A program made the translations under genes and the position numbers. Positions 30,890 to 41,929 of a stretch of 64,000 bases of DNA are shown one piece after another. The notes under the pieces were generated by a model. The model saw only the letters and a list, made by a program, of their open reading frames with translations, had not been told where the DNA came from and searched no databases. Numbering within the stretch: the stretch's first letter is position 1; each line of letters begins with the position of its first letter. The DNA comes from Perca fluviatilis (taxonomy: Eukaryota; Chordata; Actinopteri; Perciformes; Percidae): positions 8,852,524 to 8,916,523 of the forward strand of contig NC_053115.1 in NCBI RefSeq assembly GCF_010015445.1, written 5' to 3'.

Positions 30890-31420
30890 GACATTGCTGC
30901 TGACGTGTGTTTCCAATGAGTACGAGCATCCTTCATTAACCTCTGTGGTGATGATGGTGAGCTGCATGGCCAGCTTAAACAAAGCTGCCTATCAGGCTGC
31001 TGAGCTGCCTGGAAACATTTCTGGGTCACTGAAAGTGAGAGCTGAGCTCATAACAAAATGGAGGCTATTGTCACTGTGGAGCAGCAGAACAGATGGGGTG
31101 CAGAGACTGTTTACAGCCATAGCAATAGCAACATTTTCGTTTTCAGTTAAAGAGGTTAGTGAGAGTCAGAGGAATCAATTAGCTTTTGATGGGGCGAGGT
31201 TCTTAAAATTCATTAGTGCCAACCTAATTACAAAGGAACAATGGGTTGATAATTACATCGGCAATAATTAATACACTTATTGTAACAAAAGGAGCGTTGA
31301 GAACACAATTATCAGCTAATAGCTTATTACTGAGTTGATATAATCAGCAGTTTTGCAATTAGGTGGCAGAGCTAGAAAACTTAGGCCAAGTGTAGCGAGG
31401 ATAGGGCCTGTTGTTACAGA
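30890..31420. other. Candidate conserved non-coding element
   Basis: A repeat-free block with many ATTA/TAAT cores (TCAATTAGC, TTCATTAGTGCC, CTAATTACAAAG, GATAATTACATCG, AATAATTAATAC, CAATTATCAGC). A 140-codon frame overlaps it but shows no domain or splice sites, so I read it as non-coding. Confidence 0.35.
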
Positions 31421-31597
31421 TGTCCAACATCAGAATGTATTCCCAAGAGTCTGAATGATGGCAAAGAACTACATTGTCGTCAATGAACTAGCATACTTAC
31501 CTAACTTATTATTATTAGTCTGTGCTAGCAACGTGGTTAGCATTTATCAATGCATTTAGCATTTTAGTTTTACTCAAAGCTACCACATCATTGTAGC

Positions 31598-32512
31598 CAG
31601 TGTTGTAATGTAACAAAGTACAAATACTTTGTTACTGTACTTAAGTTTATTTATCATTTATATTTCTCAAATCTTCATTCACTTTTACTCCACTACATTT
31701 CCTAAATAAAACGTATACTTTTACTCCTATACATTTTCCCTAAGCATCTTCGTTACATGTTACTGCAAAATTAAATCAGAAGAAATTTTTTAGACTGCGA
31801 AAAAGCAGATTCTGGAGAATCATTGCTCCCAGATTGCAAGTTCATTCATGCTCCATTCCAGTTGGTGATGTAATGACTGTTTGTTTCCAAGTGTCAAGTG
31901 CCAAAACCATAGGCCAAAACTAAAGAATCTATAACTGATAGCGTCATGGAAGCACCTGCTGCAGGCTCTGCCCTCAACATAACAGACGATGACCACCCCG
32001 ACGACAGTGATGAATGGGGTGGTGATGAAGATAACGTTACACACCTGTGGCCGTATTTGCAAGACATTTTTTGGTACATTGGAGTAAAAGATTCTTTCTC
32101 ACAAAAAAATGAAAAAAAGGTTTTTGTTTTTCTCTTAGCATATTATCACTGACATCATGTCAGTGCTCTCAAAATATGCAGTGGTTGATCCTTTAACTTC
32201 AGTGAATTGTGCCTGGAAAGTCCTGGATTTGATGTTTAAGAAGGTGTGGAAACCCTGAATATTATGCTTTACCATAAGACAGCCACAATAAAGTTCATAA
32301 TCAAAGTTCTTTTTACTTTTACTTTTAATAATTAAGTACATTTAAAACAGAAAATTACTTTTGATACTTAAATACAGTAAATATCAGATACTTTAAGAAT
32401 TTTACTCAAGTAATATTCTAAAAAGGGACTTTAACTTCTACCAAAGTCATTTTCTGGTAAGATACTTGTACTTTTACTCAAGTATTGCTTTCAAGAACTT
32501 TATACAAGACTG
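31598..32512 (+). mobile_element. hAT transposon with a coding remnant
   Basis: The ends are CAGTGTTGTAATGTAAC and, inverted, CAGTCTTGTATAAAG. A perfect 8-bp duplication ATTGTAGC flanks it (31590-31597 and 32513-32520). An internal frame (31946-32152) encodes an acidic stretch followed by HLWPYLQDIFWYIGVKDSFS, which resembles the start of a transposase-type protein (weak, from memory). At 915 bp it is far shorter than an autonomous hAT and is an internally deleted copy. Confidence 0.85.
31946..32152 (+). pseudogene. Remnant of a hAT-element protein, N-terminal piece
   Basis: A 68-codon frame inside the hAT copy at 31598-32512. It has an acidic run (DDDHPDDSDEWGGDEDN) and then a WPYLQDIFWYIGVKD segment. 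No zinc-ligand cysteines or catalytic region follow. It is a fragment left by internal deletion; function is not expected. Confidence 0.5.
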
Positions 32513-32604
32513 ATTGTAGCTAACAGGAATATGAACACAGCTAACCTGAGCTAAAACACATAAAGATATTGAGGGCTGAGACAAAACAGGGCAAAAACTT
32601 AAAC

Positions 32605-32895
32605 TTAAAAGTATATCGCAATACAGAGCTTTGAAGGAAGCGTGACTGCCCTACCTTCACAATTCTGTCCTCTGATGATAGACAGGGCCGCAATGGGGAC
32701 GGTGGGGATGGCAACGTCTGGAACGAGAGCTCCATGTACGTCAATGATCGCACACACCCATCGTAAAACCTTGTCAGGGAGGTCCCTGTTGAACTGAGGG
32801 AAGTGTTCATCAGTGCAATACCCTGGAGTCGCCTCAACGCCAACGCCGGGTCCCAAGTGGATGTCATGGAAGACTTGGGCAGGAGACAAGGTCAT
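32605..32895 (-). pseudogene. Unrecognised coding-like fragment
   Basis: The minus-strand frame has protein-like composition (VFHDIHLGPGVGVEATPGY, TDEHFPQFNRDLPDKVLRWV, VPDVAIPTVPIAALSII). It reaches a donor-like GAAG/GTAGGG near 32656, beyond which it looks intronic. I do not recognise the family. It could be a transposon exon, a decayed host exon or chance. It begins about 90 bases after the hAT copy at 31598. Confidence 0.3.
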
Positions 32896-33049
32896 CCTTT
32901 AAGTCATCTTAGCTATTGTGTTACTTTTTCAGCTGTAGGTGTGACAGATGTTTACACAGCTGGTACTCGCTGGGGGTTTGGTGGGTTTGTTCTGATTGGC
33001 CAGACAAGTACATGAACATTTCTAGTCTTAGCACCGGTATGGGTGTTAA

Positions 33050-34495
33050 CCAAACTATCAAATTTGTTTGGGAGTGAGCGTGTTCTGCTCCTTTATTTTG
33101 AATTGGTAGGTGGTGGGGTTCTTAATTCTTAGTTCTTAATTGAACATTAGGCCTACTTAAAAATATATAGCCTTGTATTTCAATACCATATATCAGCACC
33201 TGCATGTGGGCAGGAACCGCAGGAGGTCAGAGCACCGTCTGCACTCAGCTGATCACCGGAAGAGATACAAGTTCAGCGTGGCTGAGGGGGTGCAACCAGC
33301 GGCCGGGCTAGCAGAGTGAACAGTACAACAAATGCACAACGATGCAATTAAATTAAGGATCCGTATGTGGTATGGTTAGCATTAGCCTATAGTTAAAAAA
33401 GGCTGCAGCTGCCTTAATCACTCATTTAATGCACCACCCGGCCAGCAGCTAAATTATGCAAATCAATCACACCCACGATGTTACGTGAACAGGTGCACGC
33501 TGTGTCTAGCTAACATGATACACGCTAACATGCTGTGGTGGATCCTCCAACGGTGACTTGTGCGTTCACAGAGGAAAATTTACCTTCAGTGAGGTGTGAG
33601 GCCGTTCTGCTGTTTGTGGCTGCAGAGCTTTCTTCAGCTCAACATGTTTGAACGATCCGAGGAGCACAATGGGACAGAGAGACAGAGTGGACTGGTTATA
33701 TTATGCTTTGAGAATCAACAGCAGAAAGGAGGACTTCGCAATACTCCGAATGCCGTTTAGACAGAGTGAGTGCAACAACAACACATTGTTAAAATGAGTG
33801 GAACAACCACGCGTTGCGTGTGCACGCTACATGATGTGTAAAACTGTGTACTTTCTCCTTTTGCTTTGCTTTTATGGGCTGTGGAGTTTATGTTGTTTAT
33901 ATACACCTCCCTGGTGTCTGCTTTGGTGATGTTTTATTCTGTTGTCAATTCTATGAGAAATAAGAAGCGCCGCAGGGTACCATTTTTATTTCTGTTTAAT
34001 TGCCTAAGGTCTGTGACTTTTCTGGTTAATTCTAGTGAAGCTACAGTGAGCAAGACTGTTGTTTATTTATAATTGATAATCAGCTGTACACACAGGCTGC
34101 AAAGTGTCTAGGCCTAAATGGAATGTTTTGTTGGTTTGGACATCAGGCCCCTGATGCATACAACGGTGTATAGATTCACCATTCGGTGTACATAGTTATC
34201 ATTACCTGCAGCTGTGGCTATTTGTAGCGTCCATACCACTAATCCATGGAATGTTTCTGCAGTAAAATCTCATTCATCATTTATTATTATTAAATGTCAG
34301 AAGGATGATAATGATTAATTTCATACCGCTCATTGAAACAAAGTGCTTCACAATGCAGGATACAATTAAATGATATGATAATAATGTTATTAATTACCAT
34401 GGGGATGATGGCTCAAATGTCAATAAAAAGTGATGAACTTCATAACTCATGAACAATTGAAGGTTATTTTTATAAATGTCTATTTACATGGCATT
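33050..34495. other. Intergenic stretch, possibly old repeat DNA
   Basis: No gene is recognised. The part at 33200-33800 is richer in GC, with stretches such as GGCCGGGCTAGCAGAGTG, and might belong to an unidentified repeat. The rest is AT-rich. Confidence 0.4.
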
Positions 34496-34499
34496 TTAA

Positions 34500-35019
34500 A
34501 GGTCCAATGTGTAGGAATTTCTCCTATCTAGCGTTGAGATCATATATCGCAATCAACTCTCTTCGCACTACACAGTTCAAAGTACGTACTACAGCTAAGG
34601 TAGCCTTCACGCTTCAAAATGCCAGTCTCTTGCTCTTTTTAAAATGCTGTTTCTTTTTCTGACTCCTGTTCCTGAAATTTGGATTTTGAATACGTGTGGT
34701 CCTCCATGTTTCCTTCTTCAAACTTGCCGGGCCGGGAAGGTACGATAGCCATTAGCAGCACCTGTGAGTTTATCATGTGACCGCAAAAACGCAAAAGGCG
34801 GAGCAGTATGTCCTGTATGTCCCTTACCGGCTAACGTATTTCAGGATGGTGCATGATTATGGAGCGTCTACCCCAGTTCATGCCAATGCAAATGTAAAAT
34901 TTCAAGCCAAAAGGAATACTTGGAATTTATGGTGGTGGTAAATAGTCATGAAAAAGGACAAGTTTGTGGGCAACACAGATTTTGATAATGAACAACTGAA
35001 CACGTTACACACTGGACCT
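34500..35019. mobile_element. TTAA-type non-autonomous DNA element
   Basis: The termini are AGGTCCAATGTGTAGGA and, inverted, AGGTCCAGTGTGTAACG. TTAA flanks both ends (34496-34499 and 35020-35023). It has no coding capacity. Its terminus resembles that of the element at 39436. It belongs to a TTAA-targeting group (piggyBac or Kolobok-like). Confidence 0.75.
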
Positions 35020-35501
35020 TTAAAAGAATGGTGTGTAGACTACAAAATAATAATTATTCGCAATCAGTGAAATTAGCAAACAACCAAGAAACAATGTTAC
35101 ATGTCTCTCAACTGTATATTTAGGTGGGCACATTCTCACCCCACATTCTTCCTTTATAAAAACCTTTATGTGTGGGAAAAGGCGTACGCATTTTATTTAT
35201 TTTTTTGTGCATATGCTTTGTTTATACATCTGGCCCCTCTGATGTTGTTCCACTAGTTTATACGTATATTGACATTTACGTATACATTTATTTTGTAGCC
35301 TGGCTAAAGGTGTTCTTTAATTTTAACAGTAGCATCATATATAATAACAATATAGTACTCTTTCCATCTCTGTAGTTACAGCATTTTTCCTAGTTTATTG
35401 TTGAAGCTTCAGTAGGTAAAAAGCAAATGTAGAGTGAGACCTCTTCCTGCAGCTCTCCCTCTCTTTCGTACGGGCATATGCATGCAGAGAACAGCCAATA
35501 G

Positions 35502-35505
<4 letters not shown>

Positions 35506-35556
<51 letters not shown>
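35506..35556. repeat. CT microsatellite
   Basis: CT run of about 50 bases directly abutting the family A MITE at 35566. Confidence 0.95.
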
Positions 35557-35559
<3 letters not shown>

Positions 35560-35565
35560 GTTGGC

Positions 35566-36044
35566 TAGTCTCGCATTGCCAGACCTTCCTCCACAACGCT
35601 GGGGTGGAAGGTCTGGCTAGTCCACACAGCATTCCCGGATGGCAGAAAAACATGCTCTGGTTTGTTGCCATTCTTTAAACCAATCACAATTGTCTTGGGC
35701 GGTGCTAAGCGCTGGACAGAGCAACGATGCCTCTGCAAAATGAGGCAAAATAGCCTCAGGAAGGAACTTGTTTTGGTGGAACATGTGTACGTTCAAAGGT
35801 TGTTTTAGTCGTGCAACAGAAAACTCAGATTGGACAGATAGTCTAGCTAGCTGTCCAGATTTACCCTGCAGAGATCTAGATCTAAAGCTAAATCTAAATC
35901 TAACCATTGTCCTCATAAATCGACCGCAGTTTAAAATGCAAACACAAAGAAAGCAGAACATCTGGCCGAAATGACGGACATCCGGTGGAATTTCCGGCGG
36001 CACCTGAACAATCCCGGAAGTGAAACGTCATCGATATAGACTAG
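35566..36044 (+). mobile_element. hAT-type MITE, family A copy 3
   Basis: It is highly similar to 24549-25011 along its whole length. The ends are TAGTCTCGCATTGCC and CGATATAGACTAG, with the subterminal hairpin GCCAGACCTT / AAGGTCTGGC. Flanks TGGTTGGC (35558-35565) and TGATTGGC (36045-36052) are a 7-of-8 target duplication. It sits directly after a CT microsatellite. Confidence 0.85.
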
Positions 36045-36052
36045 TGATTGGC

Positions 36053-38281
36053 TCCCATCACGGACTAGATTTTCTTAAGCCTAAAACAGAGCCAAGAGCA
36101 GATGCAGAAGTCTAGTTTTCTCTCTGATCACTTGAATTACAATATGCTGAAAAGTTATCATAACATTTCTTTGCCCAATAACGCTGAAAAAAAAATAAAA
36201 AACACATTTACATTAATTAGTGGAGTTAAAGCCAGGATCCTGTAAATTTTTACAGATGCCCCACAGTGATCACAATCGAATTAACCAGCTATTCCAGACA
36301 AGATTTTAAAGACCACATAACAGCATGACAGGATGTCTCTAAATGAAGTGGAAAAATGAATCCCAAAATAGATACCACTAATTATCTTATCAACTTTACC
36401 ATTTCTTCATGAATCCTACCATTCCACTATGTAGTTTCTGACTTGCTGGTAAACCAATGGGAGGAGGGTCCTTTTTAATTGATTTTTGTATACTTGGCAG
36501 ATAATGCACAGGAAACCCTGGACCATGATCAAGGGAACTATAACTGCTCATTAGATAGTGTAATAGCATAAGATGTCCACAGGGAAAGTCATAAACAATC
36601 TCCTCATTATTACCTTTACACACCTTTGCTTGTGTGAAATGGTGTAGTCCGCAGCAATGTAAATGCACAAAAAGCCCACAAGATCAGACTGTCTGCCCTT
36701 TTCTCAGCTGCCTTGACAGATGTCAACATGTGAATGATTGTCCTTGGGTAAACCTCCAGTGGGTTGGGGGGATATGTTGCTATGTATGATGTAAGATGAA
36801 GAAAATGAAGAATCCTTGAGGCAGTTTGAGGTTTCATTTGAAAAACATGTCATGTTTGTTTGTGATCACTAATGTTGGTGTAGTTTTGAACATTCAAGGG
36901 GGAAACGCATCAATGTCTAAAGTAAACCAGCATATTTAAAGCTTTAATGCGTAACTTTTTTTGTATTAATGAACGTCCGTTACATTGTGAGGGGGGCGGA
37001 TAGATAGCACAGACAGATGCATTCAGCCCTGTACCACTAACAGACTGCAGACAGTCAGCGAAAGTAGAAACACAGCAGCAGGGAAGACGCTTACTGTCAA
37101 AGGGGTCTTTTTGAATTATGTCTCCCTGTAATCATTAGGCTTCTCTCCTGCCCATGGAGTTTGGGGTGAAGCAGATGTAGCATAAAGTTTAGTTTATTTT
37201 CACTTCCTCACATCCTTATTTGAAGCACCGGTGCTTTTTACTGCACTGAAATGAGTAGAAGTCATTACTTATATTGACCTTTGAGTTCCTGCCAGCACAT
37301 CTTGTTCATCACTGCAGGAATCAGTTGGAGGCAGCAGACTGAGTCATGGCTAGGTCGGACTGTGTGTCTGCCCGTCCGTCTGTCTATCAGACAGGTATAT
37401 TGACTTTCATTCATGTGACATATCTCGCCGTTTGCTCAGGGTAAATGTTAGAGCTATGACTATGCTTGACTGATGCTGGAGATCTCCATCAAACTAAAGT
37501 AAATATTGCCCTCATGAGCAACCGTGGCCAGGTAGCTGCTGGCTTTCAGCGGCGCATTCACATCTGTATTACAGCTGACAGGGCGCGACACAACTCGGCC
37601 AGATAGCCTGAATGCTATTTACACCTACTCACATTCTACATGGCTGTATTTCTGACAGCTAGAGCGGTTTCACCTCCAGCTTCATCCGTTTCTTGGGGGA
37701 AATATGTGTACAGACTTACAGTATGTATCATCATGTCTGGCCGATACAGTTAATTGTGTCCATCATTTTATAACCTGACCCTTATGTTTTTTACAGTTCT
37801 TGCCATCATTTCTAGCCTGTCAAAACCAGCCCACAGTTTTTCCTCTAGGTAAATTAGCTCAAGACAGATAATTTAAAATGGGTTGTACAACAGGTGAATG
37901 ATACTTTCCGCTTTCACACAGACATCAACACAAACCATTCCTACATGTCTTTGGGTGAAATAGGCTAAATCAACCCTTTGGATGTTTTCCAGATTCAAAT
38001 CTTGAAGGGCAAACTGAACTCACAAGATGTTGTCTGGCTTTGTAAGGCCACAACATTCATGCTTCCGCTAACATTTTCCTTAGCAGCTTACCTACTAAAA
38101 TTTGCAAAGACACTTGTAGACATAGCTTTACAAGTGACTACAAGGCATCATAAATTGCAGATACTGTATTTAAAACTCATCTAGTGTGTTTGCACAGTGT
38201 ATCTATTGCAAAGTCGTGTTCCCTTATTTTACAATTAACCAGGTAATTAAAATGGTCCTATTACTAAGGGGAATTATAATA
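36053..38281. other. Intergenic stretch without recognisable genes
   Basis: AT-rich, with no supported frame. A short segment near 36.94-37.10 kb (AAAGCTTTAATGCGTAAC onward) resembles one end of a dispersed repeat but lacks a partner end. Confidence 0.5.
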
Positions 38282-38283
38282 TA

Positions 38284-39124
38284 CAGTGGAGAGAACAAGT
38301 TATTTGATACACTGCCGATTTTGCCGATCCATCCTCCCCTCAATACGGTGCAGTACTGTCCCCTTTGCAGAAAAGCATCCCCAAAGAATGATGTTTCCAC
38401 CTCCATGCTTCACGGTTGGGATGGTGTTCTTGGGGTTGTAATCATCCTTCTTCTTCCTCCAAACACGGCGAGTGGAGTTTAGACCAAAAAGCTCTATTTT
38501 TGTCTCATCAGTGTAGTTCTGGGCTGATCCCTCACCTTCCTCATGATCATTGATGCCCCACGAGGTGAGATCTTGCATGGAGCCCCAGACCGAGGGAGAT
38601 TGACCGTCATCTTGAACTTCTTCCATTTTCTAATAATTGCGCCAACAGTTGTTGCCTTCTCACCAAGCTGCTTGCCTATTGTCTTGTAGCCCATCCCAGC
38701 CTTGTGCAGGTCTACAATTTTATCCCTGATGTCCTTACACAGATCTCTGGTCTTGGCCATTGTGGAGAGGTTGGAGTCTGTTTGAGTGTGTGTACAGGTG
38801 TCTTTTATACAGGTAATGAGTTCAAACAGGTGCAGTTAATACAGTTAATGAGTGGAGAACAAGAGGGCTTCTTAAAGAAAAACTAACAGGTCTGTGAGAG
38901 CCGGAATTCTTACTGGTTGGTAGGTGATCAAATACTTATGTCATGCAATCAAATGCAAATTAATTATTTAAAAATCAGACAATGTGATTTTCTAGATTTT
39001 TGTTTTAGATTCCATCACTCACAGTTGAAGTGTACATATGATAAAAATTACAGACCTCTACATGCTTTGTAAGTAGGAAAACCTGCAAAATCGGCAGTGT
39101 ATCAAATACTTGTTCTCCCCACTC
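38284..39124 (-). mobile_element. Deleted Tc1/mariner-like transposon
   Basis: Inverted ends of about 40 bp (left 38284-38324, right 39085-39124) share the core ATTTGATACACTGCCGATTT, and TA flanks both sides (38282-38283 and 39125-39126). At 841 bp it is about half the usual 1.6 kb. Transposase remnants lie on the minus strand. Confidence 0.92.
38330..38760 (-). pseudogene. Broken Tc1-like transposase
   Basis: From 38760 the minus strand encodes the N-terminal helix-turn-helix region ([40 protein letters not shown]). After RDQPRTT the reading shifts frame directly into [17 protein letters not shown] and [14 protein letters not shown], around the second catalytic aspartate. The segment between, including the first catalytic aspartate, and the C-terminal third are missing. 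It is a dead copy. Confidence 0.9.
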
Positions 39125-39435
39125 TACTTACTATAATTATAATATACTACAAACATAAGAATCAGTTTTTAAATAAATTGATAGATTCTTTTGTTTTTTG
39201 AATTTTTGTGCAGGTTAAGAAAGACTGATGTTACCCTGTCTCTATTTCTTACATGTAGGGCCTAAATGTTTATTTAACTATAGTAAATCTCTTTTAGATT
39301 CTATGTTATTAACACAAAGGAATTGGATTTTATTTTAAGCAATATATATACTGTATGTCCATGTTTTGTTTATTTCTGTATCTTGACTTTTTCAGTGATA
39401 ACCTGACATGAATCTGTGCACTTAAATGCATTTAA

Positions 39436-39940
39436 AGGTCCAATATGTAAGATATTTACTGTAATAAATCCAAAAATGACCCCAATGCGTCATCAGACAT
39501 TAAGGAAACACGCTTAGTTGAAATATTATCTTTTCTGACAACAATGCTAATGCCAGTATGTTCTCCTTTGAAATTTCCGACGGTCTGTCAGTTGGGTGGA
39601 GAGGACGACAAGGTTGTGGTGTTTTAAGCGGTTCCTACAGTAATTCTAAGCCGAAAAAGTGTGTCTGTCAGTAGGGTAACGTACAGAGCTCTGCGTGAGC
39701 ACAGGCTTTTATGACTGTCAATATAGCCAGCCTCTAACAATGCGCTACTCCGCTGTGCTGTTAAGTAATGTCTGGCTATGTGAGACAAGCGTCCAGCAAC
39801 ATTGTTCTCAGCCTGGCAACCAACGTGAACTTTGAATCTGGGGAGGAGTGGCCGAGGGGAGAAAAACGCTCTCCAGTATTTTGAATTTACACTTCAGTAA
39901 CTATTTTAAACATTAGCTGTCAGTATAACATATTTCACCT
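39436..39940. mobile_element. TTAA-type non-autonomous DNA element
   Basis: It begins AGGTCCAATATGTAAGATAT and ends with the inverted form AGGTGAAATATGTTATAC. TTAA lies on both sides (39432-39435 and 39941-39944). At 505 bp it has nearly the same length and terminal bases as the element at 34500, but a different interior. Confidence 0.7.
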
Positions 39941-40562
39941 TTAAGGAAAATGCCATTTATTTTCTTACAGTGGCCAGTTACACTGTTTTGTCATTTTCAT
40001 TCAAATCATTTCTTATATTTTCAGTTATGTTATGAAAGAGTTCCATTTCTAATAATGAACACACTCTCTCTATTGATCACAGAAGGCTTTTATTCAACCT
40101 TGATAAATGTCCCTTCTATAAATACCCATGAACATGCAATTGCAAATCACTGTAGGCATGTCTTAGCACATGCATGACATTCTATATATGAAATGGATAA
40201 AGAGCTGGAATTGCTGTGCATAATGCTCTCCGCTTATGACATGTTAATTAGCAGCATCTGCACTGTGATCACTGCAGTGGCGTGTATGACAAACTCCCCA
40301 AGTCACCAGAGTCTACAGGGACTTGGTTCTAATGGCTGTTGACTATTTCTCATTCTACGGCTGGTCTCACTGCAGTCCTCAGAGGGTTGGTTTCCCCACG
40401 TGCACACTCCTGGGTCAGGCCATGAACCCGTCAAGGCTACCCACCTGGGAGATTAAACAGAGGGGGGAATAGTGGTTTGGACACAATGGGAATACTCTGG
40501 CTCCTGGGAGCGAGTGTAATCATGTGTTTGCTGTTTATAAGTGTGTCTCTCTATGTGTGTAC

Positions 40563-41583
40563 TAGGGCTGTCAAAATTGGCCATAAATGACATTTGAATA
40601 TTCCTTCTAGAAAAAGCACACGCATTATGTCCATAAGAGTGCAAACCAATACAACGAAAGACATAACTATCTGTATCTACATACAAAATAAACAAATAGA
40701 ATAATGTCCTATACAGTAAAACCTCTCTCCCTCTCTCTCTCTAGAGCATGCAGGAGACAGGACATGACGCAGATTTCACCGCAGACACACAGCTGCGTCA
40801 CAGGCCCACCACGGGGGTAAGCCTCTCCCCAGAACGCGTAGCTCCTATGGTGCCATTTTGATGCTACCAAGCCATCACCTGCCATTCATTTTGGCACCAC
40901 TTTGACAGCGAATAACTTTACATCTGAAGCGTTTAAAGACTCTATTTGTCCATTGTTTAAACACGACATTGTATAAAAGGCTCCATTACCTTGTACCTCA
41001 CGTTATGGCTCCGTAACAGGCGTTTTTATAAAAATAGGCAATACAATAACGATTGTGTCATAACCACGCGACTTACTGTCACACAGTGGAGAAATTACCA
41101 TACAGTACAGGAGAAGCTCGCAGGCAGTTTCGACTCACATTAGCTGTTTTAGTTTAATTACTAATGTTAACTAGCATGTTAGTGATCAATAATGAGCCTG
41201 TGCCCATGTTATCTCCTTACATATACCTACGCTCTCTGTCTCTGCAAGATTCGGAATGACTGAAATTTCTCTTGGCACAGCTACCAGAAGACTTATAACT
41301 TTCAGACAGGTTGCTCATGTCACATCTGTGTCTTCAAGCTCAGTTGGAGGCTGCGCAGTAAAACTCAGTCATCACTGGAAAAGTGCTTCTAATATCCTTC
41401 ACTGGTCTCCGTCCAGAGCAACAGGTTCTGTTGGTCCATTTTATATATGTCTATGAGGCCCACACGAGAAAGCACAGGGCAGACCGCCTTTTCACAATTG
41501 AATATTTATTTTCATATTCCAATGTCGTTTTTTTTTTTTATTTTTTTACAGTTCGAATTTTATAATATTTGTTGACAGCCCAA
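40563..41583. mobile_element. hAT-type non-autonomous element
   Basis: The termini are TAGGGCTGTCAA and, inverted, TTGGGCTGTCAA. Flanks GTGTGTAC (40555-40562) and GTGTATAT (41584-41591) agree at 6 of 8 bases. The interior (40730-41450) contains sequence I recall as repetitive in fish and has no transposase frame. Confidence 0.65.
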
Positions 41584-41689
41584 GTGTATATATGCAGATG
41601 TCTGCAAATGGATAATTGTCTTGTGTTTGTGCATGGCTGTATGTTATTGCATGTATATGACATTATTACAACTTGCTCGAAGCCGCACC

Positions 41690-41929
41690 GTAAAGGCGTG
41701 TTCACACCTAGGCTTTTTCACGTGAATTTGGCGCATTTACATACACAGTAAATGCAAAGATGCGAATAGAGCAAACTCGCACCAGGAAACGCCAACAGAG
41801 TAGCAATAGTGGCAAAGAAATAGACGTTGGTGCCTACAGCTCTACAATTGCGCAAGTAACGTCAGTAGCCAATTAACACGCGTAAACACAAATAAACCCA
41901 ATATGATCCCACGACCAAACTCACGCGAG
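41690..41929. repeat. Possible repeat fragment
   Basis: The stretch starting near GGCGTGTTCACACCTAGG resembles one end of a short DNA element. Only one end is visible. Low certainty. Confidence 0.25.

Noticed and set aside
30849..31271. 140-codon open frame
   Set aside because: No domain, no splice context and strongly ATTA-rich sequence; read instead as a non-coding candidate.
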